The notes: a model not told the origin generated them from the sequence alone. A stretch of 64,000 bases of DNA from Galbibacter sp048266365 (GCF_048266365.1 NZ_JBLWZP010000002.1:496001-560000); one strand, 5' to 3'; positions 1 through 9,462 are shown, numbered from the stretch's first letter. Translations and numbers: made by a program.

Positions 1-519
1 CGCTTAGTGGGCGATAAAGGCACTAACGAACTCATCGATGCATTCACACAACTTCATCAAAGTCATCCGGAAATCCGATTGCTCTTAATTGGCGATTTTG
101 AAGACATTCAAGATCCTGTATCTGATAGAACCAGATCACTTATTAAAAATCACCCTGCCATTTTATATCAAGGCTACCAAAGTAATGTAAAACCATACCT
201 TAAACTCATGAATGTTTTTGTGTTCCCATCCTATAGAGAAGGGTTCGGAATGGTAGTCATGGAGGCTGCCGCAATGGAAAAACCTGTGATTTGTTCAAAT
301 ATTACGGGCTGTAACGAAATTATAATTGATGGTCACAGTGGCGTTTTAATTCCACCCAAATCAACAGATATGTTATTGTTAGCAATGAAGTCATTACGAA
401 CCCAGCCTGAACTTTTAGAAAAACTGAGCACCAACGCTAGAGCTTCCATAATACAGAGATATGAACAACAAACTTTATGGAAACATTCACTCGAGGCCTA
501 TGCCAAAATAACTGGTTAA
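1..519 (+). CDS. GT4-type glycosyltransferase, C-terminal part (cut by window edge)
   Basis: This is the C-terminal half of a family 4 (group 1) glycosyltransferase, which transfers a sugar from a nucleotide-sugar to a growing polysaccharide at the cytoplasmic membrane face. The reading frame is open back to base 1 (reads RLVGDKGTNEL), so the gene begins outside the window and the GTG at base 7 is not the start. The donor-binding signature is clear: FPSYREGFGMVVMEAAAMEKPVI carries the E-x7-E motif, followed by a GCNEII loop. It probably belongs to a capsule or exopolysaccharide cluster that continues to the left, which fits the PaaK/CapK-like gene nearby. Donor and acceptor sugar are unknown. 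Confidence 0.88.
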   Translation, partial: RLVGDKGTNELIDAFTQLHQSHPEIRLLLIGDFEDIQDPVSDRTRSLIKNHPAILYQGYQSNVKPYLKLMNVFVFPSYREGFGMVVMEAAAMEKPVICSNITGCNEIIIDGHSGVLIPPKSTDMLLLAMKSLRTQPELLEKLSTNARASIIQRYEQQTLWKHSLEAYAKITG

Positions 520-602
520 AATGCATAAACATGAAAGAGCTAAGCAAAAAAACCATCCCAAGTTAATGAGATGGAATCTTTTGAAATTTGATTAGAGTGT
601 CT

Positions 603-2495
603 CTAGAGTATCTGATTATTTGTCAAAATAATATTTTCTGACTCGCGGTGTTCAACTTTCACACTCATTTCTGAATTTTGAATTGTAATATTTTTACTAT
701 TAAAAATATACAATTCCCGATCAGATAAGAAAGTACAATTATCAAAAAGGAGTCTATCCGTACTGCCTGACAATCTATTATTTAGATCGTTTAAATAAAT
801 AGGACGGTGTTGTACACTAATTTTATCACCTTTGATGGTCACTCCCTTCGCGACAGCATTTCCCCTAGAGAAATATCCGTAACTAACACTTCTATCGCTC
901 TCCATAAAATTGTTAAAGAGTTGGCCGTTTTCAGTATCTGATATGTTTATACCTGTGATAAAGTCGTACAATTTATTTCCAGAGACCGTAACATTTTTGG
1001 ATCCAATTCTCATGGAGGTGTCATAACCAGAAATGGTGTTCCCGGTGACTTCAATGTTATAAGTCAAACGCTCAGTATCGTTAACGAAATAATCGTCAAA
1101 ACTAATAGCTGTTTGGTTCGTAATTCTAGCTCCCGCTTTAAAATTATTATTTAAGATTTCCACATCATTACCGGCGTTAATACCTAATCTATTATCAAAT
1201 GTATTTCCACTTATCTCAACAAAGCTTGCGGTATACACGATGACATCTGCGACGTCATTTCCAACAAATTTATTATTTCGAATAGTCACATTGGTTACCC
1301 TTTCATATTCGTATAAACTACCATCGTCTTTTCGTTCTCTATAGGCCTCCAAATCAATTCCAACTTCTGGTGCGGTACCTGCATAAGCCTCTCCACTTTC
1401 ATCTTCACCACCAGCATTGGAGATAACGTTATTTTCTATAATTAGTCCATTGGCATCAATGACAGAAACGTTATTTCTTCTACACTTGTCAATTAAACTA
1501 TTTTTAACCACTACACCGGAAGACTCCATTTCGCCTGATTTAATAGAACCATCTCTATTTCTAATAGCAGAGATCTGAACCAAAACACCATCTCCTTCTC
1601 CTTCGTATATATTGACATTATCCACGGTAACATTTTGAGATCCAGCTATACCCACTAATGAACCATAACCATGCGTAGATCTGGAGACACCTGTCTCATC
1701 AGTAACATTCGAATAATCATGTAAATAGCGGTCACCTACTAGATTACCTCCTTCAATTATTACATTTTGTGCCTTAAATGTCATGAGTAGTCTACTAAAT
1801 GGGTTGTTTGTAGGTTGCACACGAATAAAAGTATTGTCACTCATTAAAAAGTGTGTATTAGAAGGCACCATTATGGAATTGTCTGCATACGAATAAGGAG
1901 GGTGCGAGGTGAGTCGTTTACCGAAAAAGTACGCATCCAATTTATCAATTTCAAAAACTTCCATTCCTAGATCATTAGTTAGCGCAATGGCTTTATTCAA
2001 ATTCTCTTTATTCTGGAATGCTTTATCATCAGTAGTCTTCCCTTGCACCATATCCCAACGAGAAGGTTCAAAAATAAAGTGTGGATGCTCAATAGCCAGC
2101 CCACCTTCAACTTGAAGATCAATATTTAGTAATTGACCATCAATAACACCTTTAGACGCAAAGACCAAACTACCATTGGTAATTTTACCTCCGTCAAAAT
2201 TAAGCTTCACACCATCCGGTAAACTGATACGTTGTCCCTGAAGATCGTAATCACAGCTAATATTAAGAGATGCATTCACTTGCGTGCTTGCAAAATTGTA
2301 ATCACATGGAATATCCACGGCATCTGTAATCACATTATAGGGGTCGTCTGATCCCGCTTCCGGATCGGGATCAATCACTTCGGAGTTCTCATTATCTCCA
2401 TTTAAAAATGCATCTAAAGCCTGATCATCGTCACAGGCAATAAACATTAACACTAAACTTACGAATAGCAGCATCAACCAACTTCTTTTGTACAT
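603..2495 (-). CDS. Lipoprotein with right-handed parallel beta-helix
   Basis: A secreted lipoprotein of about 630 residues. I chose the ATG at 2493-2495, because the frame's first candidate four codons upstream is a TTG. The N terminus has a lipobox (LVLMFIAC), then an acidic linker rich in D, E and P that suggests export to the cell surface. From about residue 75 onward there are repeated short turns of the N-N-x-I/V type (for example VTISGNKL-like and IENNVISNAGG), typical of pectate-lyase-like right-handed beta-helix proteins. Such folds are often polysaccharide lyases, hydrolases or epimerases, but I cannot identify a catalytic site. The location beside glycosyltransferase and CapK-like genes suggests a role in polysaccharide modification or binding. 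The substrate is unknown. Confidence 0.8.
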   Translation of the reverse strand: MYKRSWLMLLFVSLVLMFIACDDDQALDAFLNGDNENSEVIDPDPEAGSDDPYNVITDAVDIPCDYNFASTQVNASLNISCDYDLQGQRISLPDGVKLNFDGGKITNGSLVFASKGVIDGQLLNIDLQVEGGLAIEHPHFIFEPSRWDMVQGKTTDDKAFQNKENLNKAIALTNDLGMEVFEIDKLDAYFFGKRLTSHPPYSYADNSIMVPSNTHFLMSDNTFIRVQPTNNPFSRLLMTFKAQNVIIEGGNLVGDRYLHDYSNVTDETGVSRSTHGYGSLVGIAGSQNVTVDNVNIYEGEGDGVLVQISAIRNRDGSIKSGEMESSGVVVKNSLIDKCRRNNVSVIDANGLIIENNVISNAGGEDESGEAYAGTAPEVGIDLEAYRERKDDGSLYEYERVTNVTIRNNKFVGNDVADVIVYTASFVEISGNTFDNRLGINAGNDVEILNNNFKAGARITNQTAISFDDYFVNDTERLTYNIEVTGNTISGYDTSMRIGSKNVTVSGNKLYDFITGINISDTENGQLFNNFMESDRSVSYGYFSRGNAVAKGVTIKGDKISVQHRPIYLNDLNNRLSGSTDRLLFDNCTFLSDRELYIFNSKNITIQNSEMSVKVEHRESENIILTNNQIL

Positions 2496-2816
2496 GGCTA
2501 AGTTCAATTTAATAAATTATTACACATTAGGGCTTGATAAAAAATAGACGAAATACACATTTCATCGACAAACCACATTTTCATTCAGTAATTATACGCT
2601 TAATTGCTTGATTTAGATTGTATAAGCCTGCGCACAAACTGTTAAAAATTGTGATTTATACACAATTCATTGTTTTTCAATGTATTAAGTATAAACTAAA
2701 AAATATATTTAACATATAAAGAAATGAAAATCAATAAATTACATTGATTTTTATGAAGAAAAATAAGAAGGTAATAAAGGAAAATCTTACAAGTTTATAG
2801 AGAAGCGCCTCATGAA
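2496..2816. other. AT-rich intergenic region with a short inverted repeat
   Basis: About 320 bases lie between two minus-strand genes. The only structure I see is AATTGTG / CACAATT (2647-2653 and 2661-2667), a 7-bp inverted repeat with a 7-base spacer, which could be a regulator site upstream of the beta-helix lipoprotein. No exact TAnnTTTG element was found, and there is no convincing small gene. Confidence 0.35.
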
Positions 2817-4124
2817 TTATTTAGAGGAGATTTTGTTGATGACTAATTTTCGTTTTCCAGAGTCTAACAAAGGAATGTCATTGACATAAATTATACTGAT
2901 ATTTGCATCTTCTCCAAGATGGGTTTTGAATTCTTCTATAATATAATTATGTTGATCAAAATTATCATAAACATTAAGTTTAATAATATAGGTAGCGGGG
3001 TCCTCCTGAATGAGCTGAAATTGTTTAATCCTATCATACTTTAAAAGGTGATAAGTAATGTATGAGGTAATAAGTTCACCTTTGGTATTATAGATCATAT
3101 CCATTTTTCTACCCTCCACATGCTCCAAAAAAGGGGCGCCATTATACGGATCATCATCTTTAATATAACCTATATCGCCAGTATCATACCTGATTAACGG
3201 CATGCTGTAATTGAATAAATCGGTAATTACAATTCGACCAGGTTTTCCGGGGACTACATCCTTGTTGGAATCTAATTCCAAAATCTCCACTCTATAGCTT
3301 GCCCAGTTGATATGAAAAATGGAACTGCCTGGAAATTGTTGGGCAATAATGCCATTTTCTACATTAGAATACCTAGAAAGTCCTTCGACACCAAAGTAAT
3401 ACCTCAGTTTATCTTTAATATCCGGGCTTAAATATTCAGACATGGCGATAATAGATTTCATGTTTGCTTCTAAAGGTTTAGACTCAATTTTGGTGAGGTA
3501 ATTACAGATGGTTGTGAGCGCAGAAGCATAACTCAGCATAGCTTTAGGACTTTTATCCGTAGTTATTTGTTGAATTAAATCAGCGATCTCATGATCTTTC
3601 ATATTGGATACTGGATGCATCAAAATATTTTGCAAAAAAGCAGCCAATTTATTTTTTCTATTGTATTGATCCCAATGCCTTAAGTACACCAATTTTTGGC
3701 CCAATTCAAATCCAGCCTTTTTTGCAAAGTAAAGCGTGTCTGCAGTATTCTGTAGTTTTTTATTTTGATCGTGATAGATTCGAAAAGGTGTTCCGGTTGA
3801 ACCACTAGTATACTTTGCAACAAGTGATTCTTCTAGATATTTCGAGGATCTAAAGTCATCAAAATTATCACGGATTAGATTTTTATTGATGATAGGAAAG
3901 TCAGATAATTCATCTGAAGCGTTTAGTTCCATGTAAAATGGGACGCTTTCCTTGGCATGCTTGATCAAGTCATTCAATCGTATTGCACGTAACTTAACAG
4001 ATTTAGGGTCCTGATAATTTTCAAGGATAAACTTAATGTCTTTGATTCGTTTTTTAATTTTCGATCCTCTCAGGAAATCAAGTGTCCAAAATGATTGGCG
4101 TCGAACTGTATTGATTACACTCAT
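2817..4124 (-). CDS. PaaK/CapK-like adenylate-forming enzyme
   Basis: A 435-residue member of the phenylacetate-CoA ligase/CapK branch of the ANL (AMP-binding) superfamily. Members activate a carboxylic acid as an acyl-adenylate. Residues 105-113 (YTSGSTGTP) form the phosphate-binding P-loop, and RYDTGDIGYI further on is the conserved adenylate-binding D-T-G-D segment. The C-terminal small domain is present but short. CapK-like members occur inside capsule and exopolysaccharide clusters, where their substrates are mostly unknown. The neighbouring glycosyltransferase and beta-helix lipoprotein fit that setting, so true phenylacetate degradation is unlikely: no paa genes are present here. Confidence 0.85.
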   Translation of the reverse strand: MSVINTVRRQSFWTLDFLRGSKIKKRIKDIKFILENYQDPKSVKLRAIRLNDLIKHAKESVPFYMELNASDELSDFPIINKNLIRDNFDDFRSSKYLEESLVAKYTSGSTGTPFRIYHDQNKKLQNTADTLYFAKKAGFELGQKLVYLRHWDQYNRKNKLAAFLQNILMHPVSNMKDHEIADLIQQITTDKSPKAMLSYASALTTICNYLTKIESKPLEANMKSIIAMSEYLSPDIKDKLRYYFGVEGLSRYSNVENGIIAQQFPGSSIFHINWASYRVEILELDSNKDVVPGKPGRIVITDLFNYSMPLIRYDTGDIGYIKDDDPYNGAPFLEHVEGRKMDMIYNTKGELITSYITYHLLKYDRIKQFQLIQEDPATYIIKLNVYDNFDQHNYIIEEFKTHLGEDANISIIYVNDIPLLDSGKRKLVINKISSK

Positions 4125-4598
4125 AGTCTTTTACTAAACTTCATTGTGAAAAATCACCTCTATTTCTAAAATGCTTTATTTTTTGGAATCTAACTACTTC
4201 GCCTAAAGCACTTATTTTCAGATTATTGTTAGGTGGTGGAGTTATTCTCTTGTTAAAAGTAATTCAAAATGGAAATGAGCATTGGTAATTTCTATAAATG
4301 GCAAAGATCATCTACAAACTACCTACCTAACTAACGACGCATTGCCATGGACTGGGATTTAAACCTAAAGCTGGATGAACACATCGCACTGGATTTTAAA
4401 GGTGGGTTCCGGCGGCCAAAAACCATAGGTCAACATCTCCATCTTTATGGCTTTCACGGTAGTGGCACATAAAGCAAATAGCAGTTCGATTACCAATTTA
4501 TGTCGGTATAATGGTTCTTTACATCGAATGGAATAGTACCTGTATTTATATTGGTCTAATTTCAACAGCGAAACCAAACCAATATGTAGTAAAATCAG
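4125..4598. other. Intergenic region, possible decayed or very small gene
   Basis: This 474-base stretch separates two divergent genes. Its central part (about 4380-4520) is richer in G and C than typical spacers here and keeps a 70-codon frame open on the minus strand (4365-4577), ending in YGFWPPEPTFKIQCDVFIQL. That frame begins with TTG, has no visible ribosome site and matches no family I recognise. The plus strand also has broken frames. It may be a gene remnant, a regulatory leader for the downstream TonB receptor, or neither. Confidence 0.25.
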
Positions 4599-6845
4599 AT
4601 GAAAACGGTTCTATTCTTATTTTTTTTCATTAGCCTGGGCTTGATCTCATCTAGTGCTCAAATTCAAATAAAAGGAACCGTAAAGGCATACAATCATGGT
4701 CAAACATTATTCCCATTGAGCAATGCACAAGTTAATTGGTTGAATGATGAGGCTTCGGTTTATACGGACACAGATGGGAAATTTGAAATCTCAAAAAATC
4801 CAACCTCTAGAACTCTTATCATTCAGTACCCAAATTTCAGAAACGATACCTTATTGGTCAATCGTCCAAACCTGGGGCTATTGATTCTTAAACCTGAAAT
4901 TGAGCTGGAAGCTGTGGTTCTTTCTCAACAAATTTCCTCCGTACAGCGTTCCTTATTCGATGTTCAAAATGTGGTCACAGTCGATAGTAGAGAAATGCTA
5001 AAAGCCGCGTGTTGTAATCTTTCTGAGAGCTTTGAAACCAATCCCGCTGTAGATGTCAATATTGCAGATGCCATCACCGGTACTAAACAGATTCAAATTC
5101 TAGGGCTAAACAGTCCATATCTTTTAATTACACAAGAAAACATTCCCAGTACTCGAGGAGCATCCTCCTCCCAAGGTTTGTCCTTTATTCCTGGGTCTTG
5201 GATTGAAAGCATTCAAATCACCAAAGGAATGGGTAGTGTTGTAAATGGGTATGAAAGCATTTCCGGACAAATCAACACCACGCTCAGAAAACCCCAAACA
5301 GACCAACCCCTTTTCCTAAATATCTATGCCAACAATTTTGCCAGATTTGAATTAAACAGTCGATGGAATACACCACTTTCTGATAAATTAGCTACGGGAA
5401 TCTTCCTGCATGCCAATACACGTACCGCAAAGATAGACGACAATGGTGATGGTTTTTTAGACACGCCACTATCGGAGCAAATTAATCTGATGAATCGATG
5501 GCAATTTGGTGATCCCAATAGTGGTTGGATAAGCTTTTTAACCTGGCAATACCTAAAGGACCACAAACAGACCGGAGAAATACATTTTGATAAAAACCGT
5601 CATAAATTATCAAGTACGTATTGGGGAAGTGAACATCATTCAGATCGCCTTGACGTCTCCTCCAAATTAGGTTACGTATTTCCGGATTTACCCTTTCAAA
5701 GCATTGGATTACAATTGGCCTACACCTACCACAACCAAGATGCCTATTACGGCCTGAGAACCTATGACATTCAACAAAACTCCCTATATGGCAACCTCAT
5801 TTTTAGTAGTATTATAGGGAGTACCATGCACAAGTACAAAACTGGAATAAGCGTTATGGTTGACAATTATAGAGAACGCTTAAACACAACCCCACTAAAT
5901 CGTGTAGATAATGCAATGGGAGCCTTTTTTGAATACAGTTATACTGACCTGGATAAGTTCAGTATGGTTGCCGGACTACGTTTTGATGTTCACAATCGAC
6001 TAGGTGAATTTCTAAGCCCTCGCTTACATTTGCGCTATTCCGTATGGGACAAAGCAGCTATTAGAGCCTCTATAGGCAGAGGAAAACGAAACGCCAATAT
6101 ACTAGCAGAAAATCAAAAGCTTTTTAATTCCTCCCGTCAAATACAAATAGAAAACAGCAATGCAAGCACCTATGGCTTAGAACCAGAAATCGCCTGGAAC
6201 TACGGGGTGAGTTTTACCCAAAAATTATTCGTAAACAAGCGATTATTGGTGTTTTCCGCGGACTACTATAGAACACAATTTGAAAATCAGGTTGTTGTCG
6301 ATTGGGAAACCCCTGGTGAAATTTCTTTTTACAATTTACAGGGAGATAGTTACTCCAACAGTTTTCAAATAGATTTAAGTTATGAATTACTCCAAAATTT
6401 AGAACTCAGAGCCACCTATAAAAACTACGAGGTCAAAACAGATTACAAAACTGCCAAATTAGATAAACCCCTACAACCAAAACAACGTTTTTTTGCCAAT
6501 TTAAGTTACCAAACTGTAAGAAGTCCCATCGGTAAACAATGGCGCTTTGACACAACCGTTCACTGGCAAGGTAAACAACGGTTACCCCGTAATGGTTTAG
6601 ATCCAACTATGAACACCCATGGTAGCTATAGTCCATCTTATACCTTAGTCAACACGCAAATTACCCGTGCCTTTAGCAACAAATTAGAACTTTATCTAGG
6701 CGGGGAAAACATTACAAATTACACTCAAAGCACCCCTGTAATCGCTTCGGATGATCCTTTTGGACCCAATTTCGACGCAAGTATGAGCTATGCTCCTGTT
6801 TTATCTGGAGTTTATTATGTCGGATTCCGATATAAAATAAATTAA
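4599..6845 (+). CDS. TonB-dependent outer-membrane receptor, probably for a metal
   Basis: A 748-residue TonB-dependent receptor that would import a ligand across the outer membrane using TonB-ExbBD energy. Residues 1-20 are a signal peptide (LISSSAQ). A carboxypeptidase-regulatory-like beta domain covers about 22-105, and the plug follows with the segment CCNLSESFETNPAVDVNIADA, whose Cys-138 and Cys-139 are unusual and could bind metal. The C-terminal barrel ends with YVGFRYKIN, the expected aromatic barrel end. There is no SusD partner. A heavy-metal-associated domain protein starts 34 bases downstream, so the pair is likely co-transcribed and its ligand is probably copper or another soft metal. 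The ligand assignment is inference from context. Confidence 0.87.
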   Translation: MKTVLFLFFFISLGLISSSAQIQIKGTVKAYNHGQTLFPLSNAQVNWLNDEASVYTDTDGKFEISKNPTSRTLIIQYPNFRNDTLLVNRPNLGLLILKPEIELEAVVLSQQISSVQRSLFDVQNVVTVDSREMLKAACCNLSESFETNPAVDVNIADAITGTKQIQILGLNSPYLLITQENIPSTRGASSSQGLSFIPGSWIESIQITKGMGSVVNGYESISGQINTTLRKPQTDQPLFLNIYANNFARFELNSRWNTPLSDKLATGIFLHANTRTAKIDDNGDGFLDTPLSEQINLMNRWQFGDPNSGWISFLTWQYLKDHKQTGEIHFDKNRHKLSSTYWGSEHHSDRLDVSSKLGYVFPDLPFQSIGLQLAYTYHNQDAYYGLRTYDIQQNSLYGNLIFSSIIGSTMHKYKTGISVMVDNYRERLNTTPLNRVDNAMGAFFEYSYTDLDKFSMVAGLRFDVHNRLGEFLSPRLHLRYSVWDKAAIRASIGRGKRNANILAENQKLFNSSRQIQIENSNASTYGLEPEIAWNYGVSFTQKLFVNKRLLVFSADYYRTQFENQVVVDWETPGEISFYNLQGDSYSNSFQIDLSYELLQNLELRATYKNYEVKTDYKTAKLDKPLQPKQRFFANLSYQTVRSPIGKQWRFDTTVHWQGKQRLPRNGLDPTMNTHGSYSPSYTLVNTQITRAFSNKLELYLGGENITNYTQSTPVIASDDPFGPNFDASMSYAPVLSGVYYVGFRYKIN

Positions 6846-6879
6846 CCATGAAATTGTCAAACCTTTAAAATACATAACC

Positions 6880-7233
6880 ATGAAATTAAGACTAGTCCTT
6901 GTGTTTCTCTTGATCAGCTTTACTATCACTGCACAGGATAAAAACAAGAATCAAACTATCCTGGTGGATGGAAATTGTCAAATGTGTCAAAAACGCATCC
7001 AAAATGCCGCTATAAAAGTTAAAGGTGTAAAATATGCCTCTTGGGATATACCCACCAATCAGTTAAGCTTGGTGTACAATGAAAAAAAATGTGATATCAA
7101 AACGATTCATTTAGCCATTGCAGAGGCTGGACATGACACAGATCTTTACAAAGCAAAAGAGGCAAGTTATCAAAACCTACCTCCCTGTTGTTTATATCGT
7201 GATCCTGCGACCAAAGAAATGGAACACCATTAA
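6880..7233 (+). CDS. Periplasmic heavy-metal-associated (HMA) domain protein
   Basis: A 117-residue exported protein with a signal peptide ending near residue 18 (FTITAQ). The HMA ferredoxin-like fold spans about 25-90 and carries the metal-binding pair Cys-33 and Cys-36 in GNCQMCQKRI, the CxxC motif used by copper chaperones and transporter N termini. A second cysteine pair, Cys-103/Cys-104 (LPPCCLYRD), and a terminal EHH add possible ligands. It probably receives or buffers metal brought in by the receptor encoded just upstream. It differs from cytosolic CopZ-type chaperones by being exported. Copper specificity is not proven by the sequence. Confidence 0.85.
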   Translation: MKLRLVLVFLLISFTITAQDKNKNQTILVDGNCQMCQKRIQNAAIKVKGVKYASWDIPTNQLSLVYNEKKCDIKTIHLAIAEAGHDTDLYKAKEASYQNLPPCCLYRDPATKEMEHH

Positions 7234-7242
7234 ATATTGCTT

Positions 7243-8058
7243 TTACATAGCAGCCATTTTGAAGTTTCCAAAAAACAGTTTTGCTTCCTTGTCGTAATGC
7301 AATGGTGCGGTGATATAGAAGAATCTAGTTGTTCCTGTAGCAAACATGGTACGGTCTAACACCTTAGACTTGTCTATATACACACGCATTTCCCTACCCT
7401 GTACTACAATAGAAACTTTGATTTTAGCATTGGAATACCCTTTGAACGGAAAACTCAAACTATGATAAGCATCCATATCATTACTAGAGTGAACGATATC
7501 CTCATTGTGGAATTGGAACTCAGTGGATGTTACAGCACCATCATTATAGGCATCCAACAAGGTAGCTCTAACACTATTATCCTTAGCAAATCCAAAATTC
7601 ATTGTACTCAAATCTTCGGCTTTATCACTACTGGTGATCAACTCAAACTCAATAGTAAAATTTTCTGGCAGATTTATTAAAGTGTCCAATTTATAAGTGG
7701 AATTTTCAGCCATCATCAACCATTTTCCTTGATAGTTGTCGAGTTCAACTATACTCCCATTACCGGAAGTTTTCCAATATTTGGGCATTAAACCTTTCTG
7801 ATCATCTATAAAATGATCTTCAAATAGTAAGGTTCCACCTGGTTTAAAGGAGAACACTTCTTCTATGTAAGGAATATCACGTCTTGAGGAGGATTCTGAG
7901 GTGTTTTCAGCGGTTTCCTCTGACCCGCTTAAGACATCATCCACTTTTTCGGTAGCCTTATCTTCAACTTTCTCCTTAATTTTTTTCCAAAACTGGGCTT
8001 GAACTGTTGTTGTGGTTAGCAACACTATACTACAAAGAATTAGAAGTTTTGTCTTCAT
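7243..8058 (-). CDS. Secreted protein with jelly-roll-like domain, function unknown
   Basis: A 271-residue exported protein; the ATG at 8056-8058 is preferred over the TTG one codon upstream. The signal peptide ends near TTVQAQ. It is followed by a charged helical segment (FWKKIKEKVEDKATEKVDDVL), then a domain starting GGTLLFEDHFIDDQKGLMPKYWKTSGNG that resembles the concanavalin-like sandwiches found in Bacteroidota surface proteins (an OmpA-family N-terminal type). There is no identifiable catalytic residue. It ends 9 bases from the convergent HMA gene, so it is not part of that operon. It may bind glycan or peptidoglycan, but this is only a guess. Confidence 0.6.
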   Translation of the reverse strand: MKTKLLILCSIVLLTTTTVQAQFWKKIKEKVEDKATEKVDDVLSGSEETAENTSESSSRRDIPYIEEVFSFKPGGTLLFEDHFIDDQKGLMPKYWKTSGNGSIVELDNYQGKWLMMAENSTYKLDTLINLPENFTIEFELITSSDKAEDLSTMNFGFAKDNSVRATLLDAYNDGAVTSTEFQFHNEDIVHSSNDMDAYHSLSFPFKGYSNAKIKVSIVVQGREMRVYIDKSKVLDRTMFATGTTRFFYITAPLHYDKEAKLFFGNFKMAAM

Positions 8059-8276
8059 CAAATTTTGATTACGTTAAATTGATTAATTATCAATACTCTT
8101 TCTTAAAAAGTTGTGTTTGAACACAATTTTTAAGGTTGTAAATTTAATTTAATTTCAATTTCTGCGCAAGTAAAATCTTACGTGAAAGCGTTGAATTTAC
8201 AATGTTATTGCAATGAAAAATGTTAAAACACATACCAAAAAAGCCAATTACGCCACGATTTAGGTATATTTAGACC

Positions 8277-9254
8277 ATGATAAAAATAGCCCTTTTAATC
8301 CCGGAATCTGCAGTTGCTGCTGCCGTTACAAGCACCCGGTATGTATTCAATACAGTTAATAAATTTTTAACCTCTAGTGGCAAAGACCCCCGTTTTGACA
8401 TCCAACTCGTGGGTTGTCAAGATCAGGTACCCCTACAGGATGGTATAACTTTTATTAAAACAGATATAAACATTCAGCAACCGATTGATGTGGATTTGGT
8501 CATCATTCCTCCCCTATTCGGTGATATGAAAGCAACTATTGAAATTAATAAGCAAACAATCCCATGGATAAAAGAGCAGCATGATAAGGGAGCTGAAATT
8601 GCCTCCCTATGCGTAGGTGCCTTTTTACTTGCGGAAACCGGCTTACTTAACGGCAAGAAATGCTCCACACATTGGGCCTATTATACTGAGTTTAAGTCAA
8701 CATATCCACAAATCGAAGTTGTGGATGGTGCCGTTATCACAGAAGATGATGGTATCTATTCCAGTGGTGGTGCTGTATCAATCTGGAACCTACTATTATA
8801 CTTGGTTGAAAAATACACCAATAGAGAGATGGCCATTATGACAGCCAAATACTTCAGTGTAGATATTGACAGAAATAGTCAAAATGTCTTTATGATATTT
8901 AAGGGTCAAAAAACTCACCAGGATGAAGAAGTAAAAAGAGCTCAACAATACATTGAAAAAAATTATCATAAAAAAATAACTGTGGATGAATTGGCGAACA
9001 TGGTAGCTATAAGCCGAAGGAGCTTTGAAAGACGTTTTAAACAAGCCACCGAAAATACAGTATTGGAGTATTTGCAACGTGTAAAGGTCGAGGCTGCCAA
9101 ACGAAGTTTTGAAAGTAGTAGGGACAATATTTCTGAAGTGATGTATGAGGTAGGTTATTTGGATACAAAAGCATTCCGAAACATTTTCAGAAAATATACG
9201 GGACTTACTCCCGTGCAATACCGCTATAAATATAACAGAAAGCATATAGCGTAA
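8277..9254 (+). CDS. GlxA-type transcriptional regulator (DJ-1/PfpI plus AraC HTH)
   Basis: A 325-residue regulator. Residues 1-195 form a DJ-1/PfpI amidotransferase-like domain in which ASLCVGAFLLAETGLLNGKKCSTHW places a cysteine at the nucleophile elbow. Residues 220-320 form a double helix-turn-helix AraC domain ending GYLDTKAFRNIFRKYTGLTPVQYRYKY, the usual second-helix signature. GlxA-like proteins sense small metabolites and activate catabolic genes. The start ATG lies only a few bases after a TATATTTA element, so the transcript may be leaderless or nearly so. No obvious target operon is adjacent. The decayed HTH gene lies directly downstream. Confidence 0.88.
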   Translation: MIKIALLIPESAVAAAVTSTRYVFNTVNKFLTSSGKDPRFDIQLVGCQDQVPLQDGITFIKTDINIQQPIDVDLVIIPPLFGDMKATIEINKQTIPWIKEQHDKGAEIASLCVGAFLLAETGLLNGKKCSTHWAYYTEFKSTYPQIEVVDGAVITEDDGIYSSGGAVSIWNLLLYLVEKYTNREMAIMTAKYFSVDIDRNSQNVFMIFKGQKTHQDEEVKRAQQYIEKNYHKKITVDELANMVAISRRSFERRFKQATENTVLEYLQRVKVEAAKRSFESSRDNISEVMYEVGYLDTKAFRNIFRKYTGLTPVQYRYKYNRKHIA

Positions 9255-9285
9255 AGTTTAGTACACGACAAAAATTAAAAATTGA

Positions 9286-9462
9286 GAGAAAACCTCGCTT
9301 AACGAGCTCTCTGAAAAAGTCGGATTAGGTCTATCTAATCTCTCGATATTAAAAACAGGTAAAGCAAAAGCCGTTCGCTTTAATACTTTAGAGGCCATCT
9401 GTAAAGCACTTGACTGTCAACCTTCCGATATTCTAGAATATATTGAAGAAAACGAAAACTAG
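9286..9462 (+). pseudogene. Remnant of a YozG-like Cro/C1 helix-turn-helix regulator
   Basis: An open frame with no start codon, bounded upstream by an in-frame TGA at 9283-9285. It reads LNELSEKVGLGLSNLSILKT followed by GKAKAVRFNTLEAICKALDC and QPSDILEYIEENEN. This is the standard small YozG-type Cro/C1 HTH protein (about 68-75 residues), but the first roughly 15-20 residues, normally a start plus L-D-x-M-L-A-x-R-K-type segment, are missing. No in-frame ATG, GTG or TTG occurs before the conserved region. A frameshift or deletion just upstream is the simplest explanation. The usual partner, a DUF2975 membrane protein, is also absent here. Confidence 0.7.

Noticed and set aside
2817..4124. Naming the CapK-like gene paaK
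   Set aside because: No other phenylacetate catabolic gene is present and the context is polysaccharide synthesis.
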